This document shows, in pieces, positions 32,927-40,979 of a stretch of DNA of 48,445 nt. How positions within the stretch are numbered: the stretch's first letter is position 1; each line of letters begins with the position of its first letter. The stretch is from Eggerthellaceae bacterium. GTDB taxonomy: Bacteria; Actinomycetota; Coriobacteriia; Coriobacteriales; Eggerthellaceae. The notes beneath the pieces are model-generated. The model made no database searches, was not told where the DNA came from, and saw nothing but the letters and a program-made list of their open reading frames with translations. Made by a program: the position numbers and the translations under genes. The stretch spans positions 1-48,445 of the forward strand of contig JAFRJC010000141.1 of the NCBI GenBank assembly GCA_017432445.1, given 5' to 3'.

Positions 32927-33526
32927 ATGAGCGGAGAAGCAAGAAGAGGAGAGACCGACCTACGCGTCGTGAAGTCGCGCGAGGCGATACAGGAAGCCTT
33001 TGAGAGCCTGCTCGAGACGACCGAATGCGACAGCATCACCGTGAGCGAGATCGCGCGGAAGGCCCGCGTGAGCCGCAAGACGTTCTACGCGCACTACTCG
33101 TCGGTTGCAGACCTTCTGAGGGAAATGGCGCGCGAGATCGTGGAGGACGTCGTCTGTAGCATACAGCCCGAAGGGGAGCTCCTCAGCATCGAGGAATGGG
33201 TCGGCGGGTTCGCTCGGGCCACGTTAGCCGCATTGCGGGACAACCCGCATCTCGAGAACAATGTGGTTAGATGCCTTCCAACCGCAGCGCTCATCGCCAT
33301 GGTCCAGCAGCCTCTCTCAGAAGTGTTCGAGAGGGAGATGCTCAAAAGGGGGGTCTCGCCTACGCCGAGCAGCGAATACGGCGCCGCGTTTTTCCTCGGC
33401 GGGCTGTGCTCCGTCTATGAGACCTGGATGCTCTCGGACCGAGACCCTGCCGCACTCGACGACGCGGCAATGCTCATCGCCCACACTGTGGCTCCCGGTG
33501 TTGCCATGATCGTCGAGGGTAGTTAA
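32927..33526 (+). CDS. TetR/AcrR-family regulator
   Basis: 199 residues. The N-terminal HTH (ITVSEIARKARVSRKTFYAHYSS) is standard, and the C-terminal ligand domain is of the TetR_C type seen in DhaS-like regulators (FFLGGLCSVYETWMLSDRD). It diverges from the radical SAM-DegV-DUF2974 operon and probably represses it and itself. No strong ribosome binding site is visible at ATG 32927 (GCAAGGCGATTCGC), but no better start exists. Confidence 0.88.
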   Translation: MSGEARRGETDLRVVKSREAIQEAFESLLETTECDSITVSEIARKARVSRKTFYAHYSSVADLLREMAREIVEDVVCSIQPEGELLSIEEWVGGFARATLAALRDNPHLENNVVRCLPTAALIAMVQQPLSEVFEREMLKRGVSPTPSSEYGAAFFLGGLCSVYETWMLSDRDPAALDDAAMLIAHTVAPGVAMIVEGS

Positions 33527-33567
33527 CCCCATCTTTAAACGCTGGCAGACGTTCGAAGGAAGATACT

Positions 33568-34758
33568 TTAACGGCTGTTCCTCGAGATGCGAACCACCAC
33601 GAGGGCGAAGGCGAGCGAAACGGCAGCGGCAAGGGCCAACAGCAGGAACACGGGAATAAGGCCGAAAACGTCGCCAACGGTTCCAAGGCCCGGCGAGGCG
33701 ATGCCGCCGACGCAGGTCACGAGACCATACGATAACCCTGACGCAGTGCCCAGGTGCAAGGGCAAGAAGCTTTGACCCAACGTGACGGTGGACGGATAGG
33801 ATAGGTTCATAGCCACGGCGAGCACGACCACGATGGCGATCGTGATGGGCAGGTAAGGAAAGCCCGCGAACACGAGCAGCGCGGCCATGATGACGACGAG
33901 GCAGCCGGCAAGCAGCTCGGCGGCGCCGAAACGTTCGGAAACGCGACCGGACAGCAACGTGGCGCAAACGCCCACGAGAGAGTACAGCGTGATCATGAGC
34001 GAACCCACTGCCTCGGGCTGCCCAAGAACGCCCACCACGAACAGCGGGATGAACGACAAGCAGCCCGTGAAGATGATCGAGCGGATGGAAAGCGCCGCGA
34101 TGACCACCCAGAAAGCACCCCAGCGATCGCGGCCGCCCGCACTCTGCACTGCAGCTTTGTCGACCAATCCGAACGCCTTGAACGTGCGAACCTTCGTCAG
34201 CAAGAAGATCGCGTAAAGCGTCGAGGGCACGAGGAAGGCGACCGAGCCCGCCATGCCAAAGGCGCCGATGAAGATGGCAACCATGACGGGGCCGAGCGCG
34301 AAGCCGACGTTCCCGCCGACGGCGAAGATGCTCATGCCGCGGCCCTTGTGCTCGCCTGCAACCAGGTTGGCCAAACGGCCGCCTTCGGGATGGAACATGG
34401 CGATGCCGATGCCGCTGACCATGGCAGAGGGCACGATGATGCGCAAATCGGGCACGAGCCCGATGCAGAACATGCCAAGCCCCGCCAGGAACACGCCAAG
34501 CGACATTACCCAGGGCCGCGACTTGCGGTCGCCCAGCACGCCGAATAGGGGCTGCACGATGGCCGACATTATGTTTGAGGCAAAGATGACGAGCGCGACT
34601 TGAGCGTATCCGAACCCGTCGTACATGACCAGAAACGGCAGGATGGCCGAAAGCGCGCCCTGGTTGATGTCGGCGCACAAATGCCCGCCCATCAGCATGA
34701 AGCTGTACTTCCTGCTCGGCTTCGCCTCTATCTCGCCCACCTGTCGTCCTTCTCGCAT
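33568..34758 (-). CDS. MFS transporter, fosmidomycin-resistance (Fsr) type
   Basis: 396 residues and 12 predicted helices. The Fsr-group signature FHPEGGRLANLVAGEHKGRG lies after helix 4, followed by FAVGGNVGFALGP. Members export fosmidomycin or related small molecules in exchange for protons; the substrate here is unknown. ATG 34758 is the longest start. GTG 34740, with GAAGGA seven bases upstream, is as likely. It converges on the TetR gene and has no operon partner. Confidence 0.88.
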   Translation of the reverse strand: MREGRQVGEIEAKPSRKYSFMLMGGHLCADINQGALSAILPFLVMYDGFGYAQVALVIFASNIMSAIVQPLFGVLGDRKSRPWVMSLGVFLAGLGMFCIGLVPDLRIIVPSAMVSGIGIAMFHPEGGRLANLVAGEHKGRGMSIFAVGGNVGFALGPVMVAIFIGAFGMAGSVAFLVPSTLYAIFLLTKVRTFKAFGLVDKAAVQSAGGRDRWGAFWVVIAALSIRSIIFTGCLSFIPLFVVGVLGQPEAVGSLMITLYSLVGVCATLLSGRVSERFGAAELLAGCLVVIMAALLVFAGFPYLPITIAIVVVLAVAMNLSYPSTVTLGQSFLPLHLGTASGLSYGLVTCVGGIASPGLGTVGDVFGLIPVFLLLALAAAVSLAFALVVVRISRNSR

Positions 34759-34807
34759 ACCGTGAATGCGGCTTTAGGCCATTGTACCCGCTTTGGAAGC
34801 TATAAGC

Positions 34808-34986
34808 TAAGCCTCGGCCCCTGCAATCCCTCTCCGCTCTGACGCAGGCTAACCGCTCGTCGCTACGGAGGCGGCAGCTGCGGAACTCGCCGCCTTCGGC
34901 GGCTCAAACAGTCCTCGCTCCCGCCGCCTCCTACGCTCCTCGCAGCCCGCGAAGTCGCGTCGAGGAATTGCAGGGGCCGAGGCTTA
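34808..34986. mobile_element. 179-bp element with perfect 20-bp terminal inverted repeats
   Basis: TAAGCCTCGGCCCCTGCAAT (34808-34827) and its exact reverse complement (34967-34986) bound 139 bases. Within them are a GCCGCC-TTCG-GGCGGC-type hairpin and GGAGGCGG/CCGCCTCC pairing, so the RNA or single strand could fold into a branched structure. It has no coding capacity. No clear target-site duplication is seen. It could be a MITE-like element or a structured RNA. It fills the gap between the Fsr-type gene and abrB. Confidence 0.65.
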
Positions 34987-35068
34987 GGCTGGTACCTTAA
35001 AGATTGAAATCAGCCCTGGCTGCAGGGTCGTGCAGTTTGTCCACCTGGTAGCTGTTTGGTATGATTTG

Positions 35069-35074
35069 TATAAT
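35069..35074 (+). promoter_or_regulatory. -10 box of abrB-glycosyltransferase operon
   Basis: A perfect TATAAT preceded directly by TG lies 28 bases before the abrB ATG. The -35 region (about 35046-35051, TGGTAG) is weak. Confidence 0.45.
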
Positions 35075-35101
35075 TTTCCACACTCATAAGAGGAGGATCG
35101 C

Positions 35102-35311
35102 ATGGCAATTCCAGAAGGAAAAGGCGCATGGACTGCAGTCGTTGGCACAAAAGGCCAGATCGTCATCCCCAAGGAAGCGCGCGACATGTTCGGCATATGC
35201 CCGGGCGACACGCTCGTCATCCTGGGCGATGCGGAGCGCGGCCTGGCGATACCTCCCAAAGAGCAGTTCAATGAATGGATAAGCGCCGTATTCGAAGGAG
35301 GGAAACGATGA
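35102..35311 (+). CDS. AbrB/MazE-type DNA-binding protein
   Basis: 69 residues, a single SpoVT-AbrB swapped-hairpin domain: VGTKGQIVIPKEARDMFGICPGDTLVIL (key part GQIVIPKEAR). Such proteins bind DNA as dimers and either act as antitoxins or general regulators. AGGAGG lies seven bases before the ATG. Its stop shares ATGA with the following glycosyltransferase, so the two are coupled. There is no MazF or other toxin next to it, so a regulatory role in the glycosyltransferase operon is more likely. Confidence 0.88.
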   Translation: MAIPEGKGAWTAVVGTKGQIVIPKEARDMFGICPGDTLVILGDAERGLAIPPKEQFNEWISAVFEGGKR

Positions 35312-36483
35312 GGATCCTCTGGTTCTGCATCCCAGCCTACGGGCATACCAACCCGACAATCGAGGTAGTCCGCGAGCTCACGCGGCGCGGCCATGAAGTG
35401 CGCTATTACTCCTTCGAGGAGTTCCGGGACAAAATCGAGGGCGCCGGCGCGGATTTCGTATCCTGCGACTCCTATCTGCCCGCAGTCGACGCCAAAACCG
35501 AGCGCAAGCTCCGCGAGGTATCGACCACCGAGATGAGCGTTATCTCGTTCCGCACCGTCGGCATTCTCGACCCCGTCATTTCGCAAGACATTGAAACGTG
35601 GCGCCCCGACGTGGTGGTCACGGATTCTGCCTGCTTCTGGGGCAAGCTCACAGCTCTCAAGTTCGGTCTCCCCTGGGTGTGCTCCACCACCACGTTCGCC
35701 TTCAACAAGAACTCAGCGCAGTACATGCAACAGAGCGTCTCGGAAATCGCCGATATGGTCTTCGGCCTGCCGCGCATGAACCGCGAGATCCGCAAGCTAC
35801 GGCCTTTGGGCTATCACGTGAAGAGCGCGCTCGACATCGTACAGAACAAGCCTGACGACAACACCATCGTCTACACTTCGCGTACTTTCCAACCCTGCGC
35901 CGAGACCTTCGACGAGACGCACTACCGCTTTGTGGGCCCATCCGTGCGCGACGTGGAACCGCGCGCGAAGGATGGCCGCCCGCTCGTGTTCGCATCACTC
36001 GGCACGGTCATCAACGACCGTCCCGACTTCTACCGCACGCTCATCGAAGCTTTGCGCGACGAGGACGTCGACCTGCTCATATCCTGCGGCAAGGCGTTCG
36101 ACCCGGCAGTTCTGGGCGATCTTCCCTCCAACGTGCGCGTCGAGCACTACGTGGACCAGATGGAAGTGCTCTCGCGAACGAGCCTGTTCGTCACGCATTG
36201 CGGCATGAACAGCGCCTCGGAGGGCATGTGGATGGCGGTGCCCGAACTGCTCTTCCCCCTCACGGGCGAGCAGCGGGCTGTAGCGCGACGCGTAGCCGAG
36301 GTTGGCGCTGGCACCTTGCTCGACGAAGGGGACGCGAAAGACTCGATGAGGCTGAAGGCCGCCGTGCTGTCCGCGCTTGTCGACGAGGGCATTTCCGCAG
36401 GAGCCGCCCGCATGAGAGACGACCTGCGCTCGTGCGCCGGCCCCATCGGCGCTGCCGACTTCATCGAACAGGTTGGAACATAA
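35308..36483 (+). CDS. MGT-family UDP-glycosyltransferase
   Basis: About 391 residues, a GT1-fold enzyme related to macrolide glycosyltransferases and YjiC. I start at ATG 35308 (MRILWFCIPAYGHTNP), which overlaps the abrB stop. The N-terminal motif AYGHTNPTIEV holds the catalytic His. The nucleotide-sugar site is FVTHCGMNSASEGMWMAVPEL then FPLTGEQRAVARRV. Acceptors in this family are small hydrophobic molecules such as macrolides, flavonoids or sterols; the acceptor here cannot be told. Inactivation of xenobiotics is possible. Regulation by the coupled AbrB protein is an inference. Confidence 0.88.
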   Translation: MRILWFCIPAYGHTNPTIEVVRELTRRGHEVRYYSFEEFRDKIEGAGADFVSCDSYLPAVDAKTERKLREVSTTEMSVISFRTVGILDPVISQDIETWRPDVVVTDSACFWGKLTALKFGLPWVCSTTTFAFNKNSAQYMQQSVSEIADMVFGLPRMNREIRKLRPLGYHVKSALDIVQNKPDDNTIVYTSRTFQPCAETFDETHYRFVGPSVRDVEPRAKDGRPLVFASLGTVINDRPDFYRTLIEALRDEDVDLLISCGKAFDPAVLGDLPSNVRVEHYVDQMEVLSRTSLFVTHCGMNSASEGMWMAVPELLFPLTGEQRAVARRVAEVGAGTLLDEGDAKDSMRLKAAVLSALVDEGISAGAARMRDDLRSCAGPIGAADFIEQVGT

Positions 36484-36508
36484 GTCGTAGGACAATCCTG
36501 CGACTCAT
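36480..36508. repeat. Imperfect GAGTC palindrome after glycosyltransferase gene
   Basis: ATAAGTCGTAGGAC and ATCCTGCGACTCAT pair imperfectly. It begins within the stop codon region of the glycosyltransferase gene and is a member of the 31-nt palindrome family. Confidence 0.6.
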
Positions 36509-36647
36509 TCTGGATACCGACTTCAGCGAAGCGGACGAGTCGCCGGACGCGCGTCGTCGGGCGCTCCCCTGCTCAACTTTTTGCTTTATCGAAAGCCGTT
36601 TCGCCTTGGCATCTCGTGATGTCAGTTTCCCTTGCGGGCGATGGCTC

Positions 36648-37124
36648 CTATTTGGCGCTTTCCGCCCAGTCCTTGAGCTGCTGCTTTGAGGGACGCCCGT
36701 TAAGCAGGCCGCCCTGCTTCACCTGCGCGCCCGGGGCGAGCGCCTGCATGCGCTGAGGGGCCTGCCCTAAGCCGCTACCGCCGCTCGTGGCGAACGGGAC
36801 GATCGTCTTGCCCGTAAAGTCATACGCCTCCAGGAACGTGTCGATGATGCGCGGCTCGACGTACCACCATACGGGGAAGCCCACGTACACGGTGTCGTAC
36901 GCCGCCATGTCGGCAACCTCGCCCGCAATGGCCGGGCGGCACGACTCGTCGTTCATCTCGACTGAGCTACGGCTAGCGCTGTCGCGCCAATCGAGGTCCG
37001 AAGTCGTGTAAGGCTCGGTCGGAGCTATCTCGAACACGTCTGCATCGATTGCCTCCGCCAGATCCTCTGCCACGCATTTGGTGATGCCGCTCGCGCTGAA
37101 AAACGCCACGAGTTCCTTTGCCAT
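36648..37124 (-). CDS. Cytoplasmic flavodoxin
   Basis: 158 residues from ATG 37124, with AAAGGA upstream; the longer open frame has no start signal. FFSASGITKCVAEDLAEAI is the phosphate loop of a flavodoxin_4-type FMN domain, FPVWWYVEPRIIDTFLE the isoalloxazine loop, and FATSGGSGLGQ the last conserved loop. It probably carries electrons in the cytoplasm or acts as an NAD(P)H:quinone-type reductase. It follows a Tat-lipoprotein flavodoxin by 49 bases and a TetR gene before that, so the three look like an operon. Confidence 0.88.
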   Translation of the reverse strand: MAKELVAFFSASGITKCVAEDLAEAIDADVFEIAPTEPYTTSDLDWRDSASRSSVEMNDESCRPAIAGEVADMAAYDTVYVGFPVWWYVEPRIIDTFLEAYDFTGKTIVPFATSGGSGLGQAPQRMQALAPGAQVKQGGLLNGRPSKQQLKDWAESAK

Positions 37125-37173
37125 GGTGATGTCCTTTCTCGAATAGCTGATTGAAGAGGTCTTCATCAGCTGT

Positions 37174-37830
37174 TTAACCGATTGCCAGCGAAGCCACCCA
37201 TTCGGCGACTTCCTCGTCGGGCGTGCCTGCAGCGAACCTATGCGCGCCAATCCAACGGGCGGAGGGGGCAAGCTCCATCAGCTCTGCGTTCGCCTCCTCT
37301 ATTCCACTGCTGCCCGAGGTGCAGAACTCTGCGACTGTCTTGCCAGCCAAATCGACGCTCTCCAAAAGCGTGCAGATCAAGCGCGGAGCCATCCCCCACC
37401 AAATCGGATGTCCGATGAGCACAACGTCGTAGGCCCCGAGGTCTGGCGTCGAAGCGAGCGCCGGGCGAGTCTCGGGATTGTTCTGCTCTGCGGTCGCCCT
37501 CGTCGAGTCGTCGCTGTAGTACAAATCAGCGTCGGTATACGGCTCTGCGGGCTCGATCTCGAAATAATCTGCATCGAGCGCCTGGGCGGCAGCCTTGGCG
37601 ATGGGCCTCGTGTTTCCCGTAGCCGAGAAGCACGCAACCAAGATGCGCGGGGCGGCAGCTGGGGAAGCGCTTGCCGCCGCCGATGGCGATGGCGATGCCG
37701 ACGATGCAGCTGCCGAGCTGGCGGAAGATGACGAGGCGTTGCCGTTTCCGCACCCTGGCAGGGCAAGCCCTGCCAGAGCAGTAGCGCCCATGACGCCCAT
37801 GAGCTTGAAGAACCCTCTTCTTGAAATCAT
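37174..37830 (-). CDS. Tat-exported lipoprotein flavodoxin
   Basis: ATG 37830 follows AGGTGG by five bases; GTG 37839 is less likely. The protein starts MISRRGFFKLMG, a twin-arginine motif, and the hydrophobic region ends in the lipobox LALPGC, so it should be exported folded with FMN and then lipid-anchored. A Ser/Ala/Pro stalk of about 35 residues precedes a flavodoxin domain: ACFSATGNTRPIAKAAA, IGHPIWWGMAPRLICTLLE and FCTSGSSGIEEA. It is a paralogue of the next gene, with similar loops. An exported flavodoxin suggests electron transfer on the outer face of the membrane. Confidence 0.88.
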   Translation of the reverse strand: MISRRGFFKLMGVMGATALAGLALPGCGNGNASSSSASSAAASSASPSPSAAASASPAAAPRILVACFSATGNTRPIAKAAAQALDADYFEIEPAEPYTDADLYYSDDSTRATAEQNNPETRPALASTPDLGAYDVVLIGHPIWWGMAPRLICTLLESVDLAGKTVAEFCTSGSSGIEEANAELMELAPSARWIGAHRFAAGTPDEEVAEWVASLAIG

Positions 37831-37858
37831 TGCTTCCACCTTTCCTTAAGAGAATCGA

Positions 37859-38497
37859 CTAGCCGTCTTGCAGCAGCTTGAGCACACAGGCACCCACCAG
37901 GTCGGCTACGCCGAGACCGGGATCGGCCACGCCCACTTCCCTCATCGCGGCAAGCTGCTTGTCCGAATGGAACGCATACGGGAACACGCCATGCAGGAAC
38001 GGCATGAACGAGAACGCGAATCGGTCGGCACGGGCCTCGTCCCAGCTGGGCTTCGCCGCACGCAGGAGCGACCGAAGCGCCGCGAGGACGTCCTTGTAGG
38101 CCTGCTTCAGCTCGACGAGCCTCTCGTGGCGGCTGAATTGCTCCATATCGAAGATGCTCGTCGCCAGGAGCTTCAGCATGGCCGTGCGCGGCTCCAGGCT
38201 CGCAGCCAAAGCCTGCGCCAGCGCGGCGTCGTCGAATGCCGACGGGTCGTGCACGACCACCTGTTCGAGCGCAGATAGATCGGCCGCCCACAGCTCGTGC
38301 TCGCGCTGCAAGAGCGCAAGGAACACCTCGTCCTTGTTCTGGAAGTAGTTGTAGATGTTCGCCCGCCCGAACGTGACGCCCTCCGCGATCTGGGCCATCG
38401 TGATGTCGTGGTAGCCTCGCGTGCGGTAGAGCTCGGCACAGGCGTCTATCACCTGGCCGCGGCGTGCGAGCGATTCCTCTCGGGATATCTTCGGCAT
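37859..38497 (-). CDS. TetR-family regulator of flavodoxin/aldo-keto reductase locus
   Basis: About 212 residues starting at ATG 38497 (MPKISREES); upstream ATG/GTG starts at 38506-38509 are possible. The HTH is ITMAQIAEGVTFGRANIYNYFQNKDEVF. The C-terminal domain is helical with no recognised ligand motif. It lies 28 bases before the Tat-flavodoxin gene and diverges from the aldo-keto reductase. Two identical TGACA-3-TGTCA palindromes in the divergent gap are its likely operators. Confidence 0.88.
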   Translation of the reverse strand: MPKISREESLARRGQVIDACAELYRTRGYHDITMAQIAEGVTFGRANIYNYFQNKDEVFLALLQREHELWAADLSALEQVVVHDPSAFDDAALAQALAASLEPRTAMLKLLATSIFDMEQFSRHERLVELKQAYKDVLAALRSLLRAAKPSWDEARADRFAFSFMPFLHGVFPYAFHSDKQLAAMREVGVADPGLGVADLVGACVLKLLQDG

Positions 38498-38524
38498 GAT
38501 AACCATCACCTTTGGAACTTATCC

Positions 38525-38591
38525 TGACAATGTGTCATTTTATTGAACGGACGAGTTCTGCGATAGATAGCTGACACGATGTCAATATAAT
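38525..38591. promoter_or_regulatory. Paired TGACA-N3-TGTCA operators and promoter
   Basis: TGACA-atg-TGTCA (38525-38537) and TGACA-cga-TGTCA (38572-38584) are 47 bases apart. The second ends two bases before a perfect TATAAT (38586-38591) of the plus-strand aldo-keto reductase and would block it. The first lies close to the tetR start and would give autorepression. Confidence 0.7.
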
Positions 38592-38621
38592 ATCCACAAC
38601 ACATCAAGAAAGAGGAGCGTC

Positions 38622-39761
38622 ATGCAGTACTTCGACTTCAAAGACATCAAGCTCTCGGCCCTCGGCTTCGGCGCCATGCGCCTGCCAGTCATCGACGGCG
38701 ACGACAACGTCGTCGACGAAGCCGCGACCTTCGAGATGGTCGACTACGCCTACGAGCATGGCGTCAACTACTTCGACACCGCCTGGGGCTATCACGGGGG
38801 CAACTCCGAGCGGGTCATGGGTAGGGCGCTCGCCCGCTACCCCCGCGAGTCGTTCTTCCTGGCCGACAAGTTCCCAGGCTACGACGTGTCGAATTTCGGC
38901 AAGCACGAGCAGATCTTCGCCGAGCAGCTCGAGCGCTGCGGCGTAGACCACTTCGACTTCTACCTGCTTCACAACGTATGCGAGCTGAACATCGAGCAGT
39001 ACCTCGACGACGAGAAGTACGGCACGCTGTCCTTCTACGCCGAGCAGGTACGCACCGGGCGCATCAAGCACCTGGGCTTCTCCGTGCACGGAAACTACGA
39101 GACGTTCATGCGCTTCCTGGAGGCATACGGCGAGATGATGGAGTTCTGCCAGATCCAGCTGAACTACATGGACTGGGAGTTCCAGAACGCGCGCGGCAAG
39201 GTTGAGGAGCTGCGCCGGCGCGGCCTGGTCATCATGGTGATGGAGCCGTTGCGTGGCGGCATTCTTATCTCGCTCGAGGACGATGACATGGTCCCGTTGC
39301 GAACGCTGCGGCCCGAGGCCAACGCCATCGAATGGGCCTTCGCGTTCCTGCGCGGCGTGCAGGGCATGGGCACCATCCTCTCGGGAATGTCGGATATGGA
39401 GCAGCTGCGCGAGAACATCGCGCTGTTCGAGCGCGATGACGCGCTTTCCGCTGAGGAAAACGACGCCCTGCTGGCCCTCGGCCGCAAACTGGCCTCGGCG
39501 AAGGGCGTGCCGTGCACCGCGTGCCACTATTGCGTGTCGCACTGCCCCCAGGAGCTGGACATACCGCGCTTGCTCGAACTCTACAACGAGCACCTCTCGC
39601 GCCCCAGCTTCGCGTTCATCGCACCGATGGCGCTGGGCGCGATGCCTACGGACAAGCACCCGAGCGCCTGCATCGGCTGCGGCGCCTGCACGCAGGTGTG
39701 CCCGCAGCAAATCGATATCCCCGAAGCGCTTGCCGACTTCGCACGGCTGATGGGCGAATAA
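38622..39761 (+). CDS. Aldo/keto reductase with C-terminal 4Fe-4S domain
   Basis: 379 residues. The N-terminal AKR barrel starts LSALGFGAMRLP. Catalytic residues fit NYFDTAWGYHGG (Asp, Tyr) and YLLHNVCE (His). The C-terminal ~90 residues hold the motifs CTACHYCVSHCPQ and CIGCGACTQVCPQ, enough for two 4Fe-4S clusters. This AKR-ferredoxin fusion is common in anaerobes, where it may couple carbonyl reduction to ferredoxin rather than NAD(P)H. AGAGGAG stands before the ATG. It is divergent from the TetR/flavodoxin operon and shares operators with it, so flavodoxin could be its electron partner. Confidence 0.9.
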   Translation: MQYFDFKDIKLSALGFGAMRLPVIDGDDNVVDEAATFEMVDYAYEHGVNYFDTAWGYHGGNSERVMGRALARYPRESFFLADKFPGYDVSNFGKHEQIFAEQLERCGVDHFDFYLLHNVCELNIEQYLDDEKYGTLSFYAEQVRTGRIKHLGFSVHGNYETFMRFLEAYGEMMEFCQIQLNYMDWEFQNARGKVEELRRRGLVIMVMEPLRGGILISLEDDDMVPLRTLRPEANAIEWAFAFLRGVQGMGTILSGMSDMEQLRENIALFERDDALSAEENDALLALGRKLASAKGVPCTACHYCVSHCPQELDIPRLLELYNEHLSRPSFAFIAPMALGAMPTDKHPSACIGCGACTQVCPQQIDIPEALADFARLMGE

Positions 39762-39798
39762 TCGTTCAGAAAGCAAGTCTGAACATAAACGAGTTCCA

Positions 39799-39939
39799 CT
39801 ACATGCTGTAGAACGATGCTATGGCGGCGCTCATGGCGTCGAGGTCGTACAAGCCGCTGTAGTCGCGCTTGCCGTCGTCTTGTCTTCTGGTAGGGTTTTC
39901 GCCCACATGCAACCTCAATAGGACTGCGAGCTGCGCTAG
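39799..39939 (-). pseudogene. Out-of-frame C-terminal tail of the DUF262 gene
   Basis: Just after the stop of the DUF262 gene, the neighbouring frame reads coherent coding sequence (LAQLAVLLRLHVGENPTRRQ... ending AAIASFYSM) to a stop at 39799. One extra base near 39936 would fuse it to ...YKMFGD. I infer a single-base deletion that removed about 45 residues from the C-terminus, or a sequencing error. Confidence 0.5.
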
Positions 39940-40970
39940 TCGCCGAACATCTTGTACTCGGAAATGAGGTCCTTCGGCTTGCCGGCGGTCCAGCGGGCGG
40001 CGTTCTCGAGCGCCTCATCGCGCAGTTCGTCGTCGTCGATTAGCGAACGGGTGTAGACGAATGCATCGGAGAGCAGCCTGCCGAGGTCGTTTCCGCATGC
40101 GTCGCGCAGGTGCGACTTGAGCACACCGTAAACCTCGCTCTTGTCAAAGATGCGCGTGTCACGATAGCTCTCGGCAAGCCATGCCTCGAGGGCGCCTGTC
40201 ACGTCGAGGCCATCGATGCCCGCGTCGGTGACGGCGCGCTCGAGCGGGAGCCAACGGGTTTCGAACAGGCCCTCTTCCGAGGCGGAATCGCCGTCGTCGG
40301 TCACGACCACAAGGTTGCGCAGGCGATCGGCCAACGAGAGCGCCATGCCCTTCGAGTTCAGGCTCTCGAACACGAGCTGCGGGCTGTCGTCGGGCGCGAG
40401 CAGGACGCTGGCGACTTCGAGGCTCTTCATGCCGCGCCAGAGCCGCCCGGCGTCGAAGCCCGGCTGAGTCATTCTCCCGTAGAACAGCTCGAGGTTCTCG
40501 ATGAGGCGCCCCGCGGGCTCCTCTGGCATCTCCCCTGCCCCGACGAGCGCGAACAGCGTGTCACGGTCCATGCTCGACAGGACGAGCTTGCCGATCATCT
40601 TTCCGCTTTGTCCTGTTTGGAGGTAGCGCATCCTCAGACCGCTTGCGGAAACCCCGTCTTTCTTGCCGCCGCTCTCTTCGAGATAACGCGTAAGAGCGCA
40701 GAGCAACAACGTCACGGTTGTCAGACGCTGCTGGCCATCGATGACGTCGAGAAGCTCGCCGCTGCCCCATCTTTGCACGTCGGCCGCGTACAGCAGCATC
40801 CCCATGAAATGGCCCTCGCCCTCATCGGCGCCGCCGGCACGCATGACGTCGTCCCACAGCTCCTCGCACTGTCGTGCGTTCCACGAGTACACGCGCTGGA
40901 ACACCGGGATGGAGAATCGAACTCCGGGCCTTCCCATGAAGCCGAGCAGGCTTTCCTGTTTGATCTGCAT
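39936..40970 (-). CDS. DUF262 (GmrSD N-terminal domain-like) protein, copy 2
   Basis: About 344 residues from ATG 40970, preceded by AGGTGA; GTG 40979 is an alternative. It contains the DUF262 motifs FSIPVFQRVYSWNARQCEELW and LDVIDGQQRLTTVTLLL. In GmrSD, SspE and related defence proteins DGQQR belongs to the nucleotide-hydrolysing domain, usually fused to or next to a DUF1524 HNH nuclease. No HNH motif is visible here. It begins within ten bases of the stop of a paralogue with the same architecture. It is probably cytoplasmic. Its C-terminus may be cut by a frameshift (see 39799-39939). Confidence 0.82.
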   Translation of the reverse strand: MQIKQESLLGFMGRPGVRFSIPVFQRVYSWNARQCEELWDDVMRAGGADEGEGHFMGMLLYAADVQRWGSGELLDVIDGQQRLTTVTLLLCALTRYLEESGGKKDGVSASGLRMRYLQTGQSGKMIGKLVLSSMDRDTLFALVGAGEMPEEPAGRLIENLELFYGRMTQPGFDAGRLWRGMKSLEVASVLLAPDDSPQLVFESLNSKGMALSLADRLRNLVVVTDDGDSASEEGLFETRWLPLERAVTDAGIDGLDVTGALEAWLAESYRDTRIFDKSEVYGVLKSHLRDACGNDLGRLLSDAFVYTRSLIDDDELRDEALENAARWTAGKPKDLISEYKMFGD

Positions 40971-40979
40971 GCTTGTCAC

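Noticed and set aside
35102..35311. Antitoxin of a MazEF-type pair
   Set aside because: The following gene is a full glycosyltransferase; no toxin-sized gene adjoins the AbrB protein.
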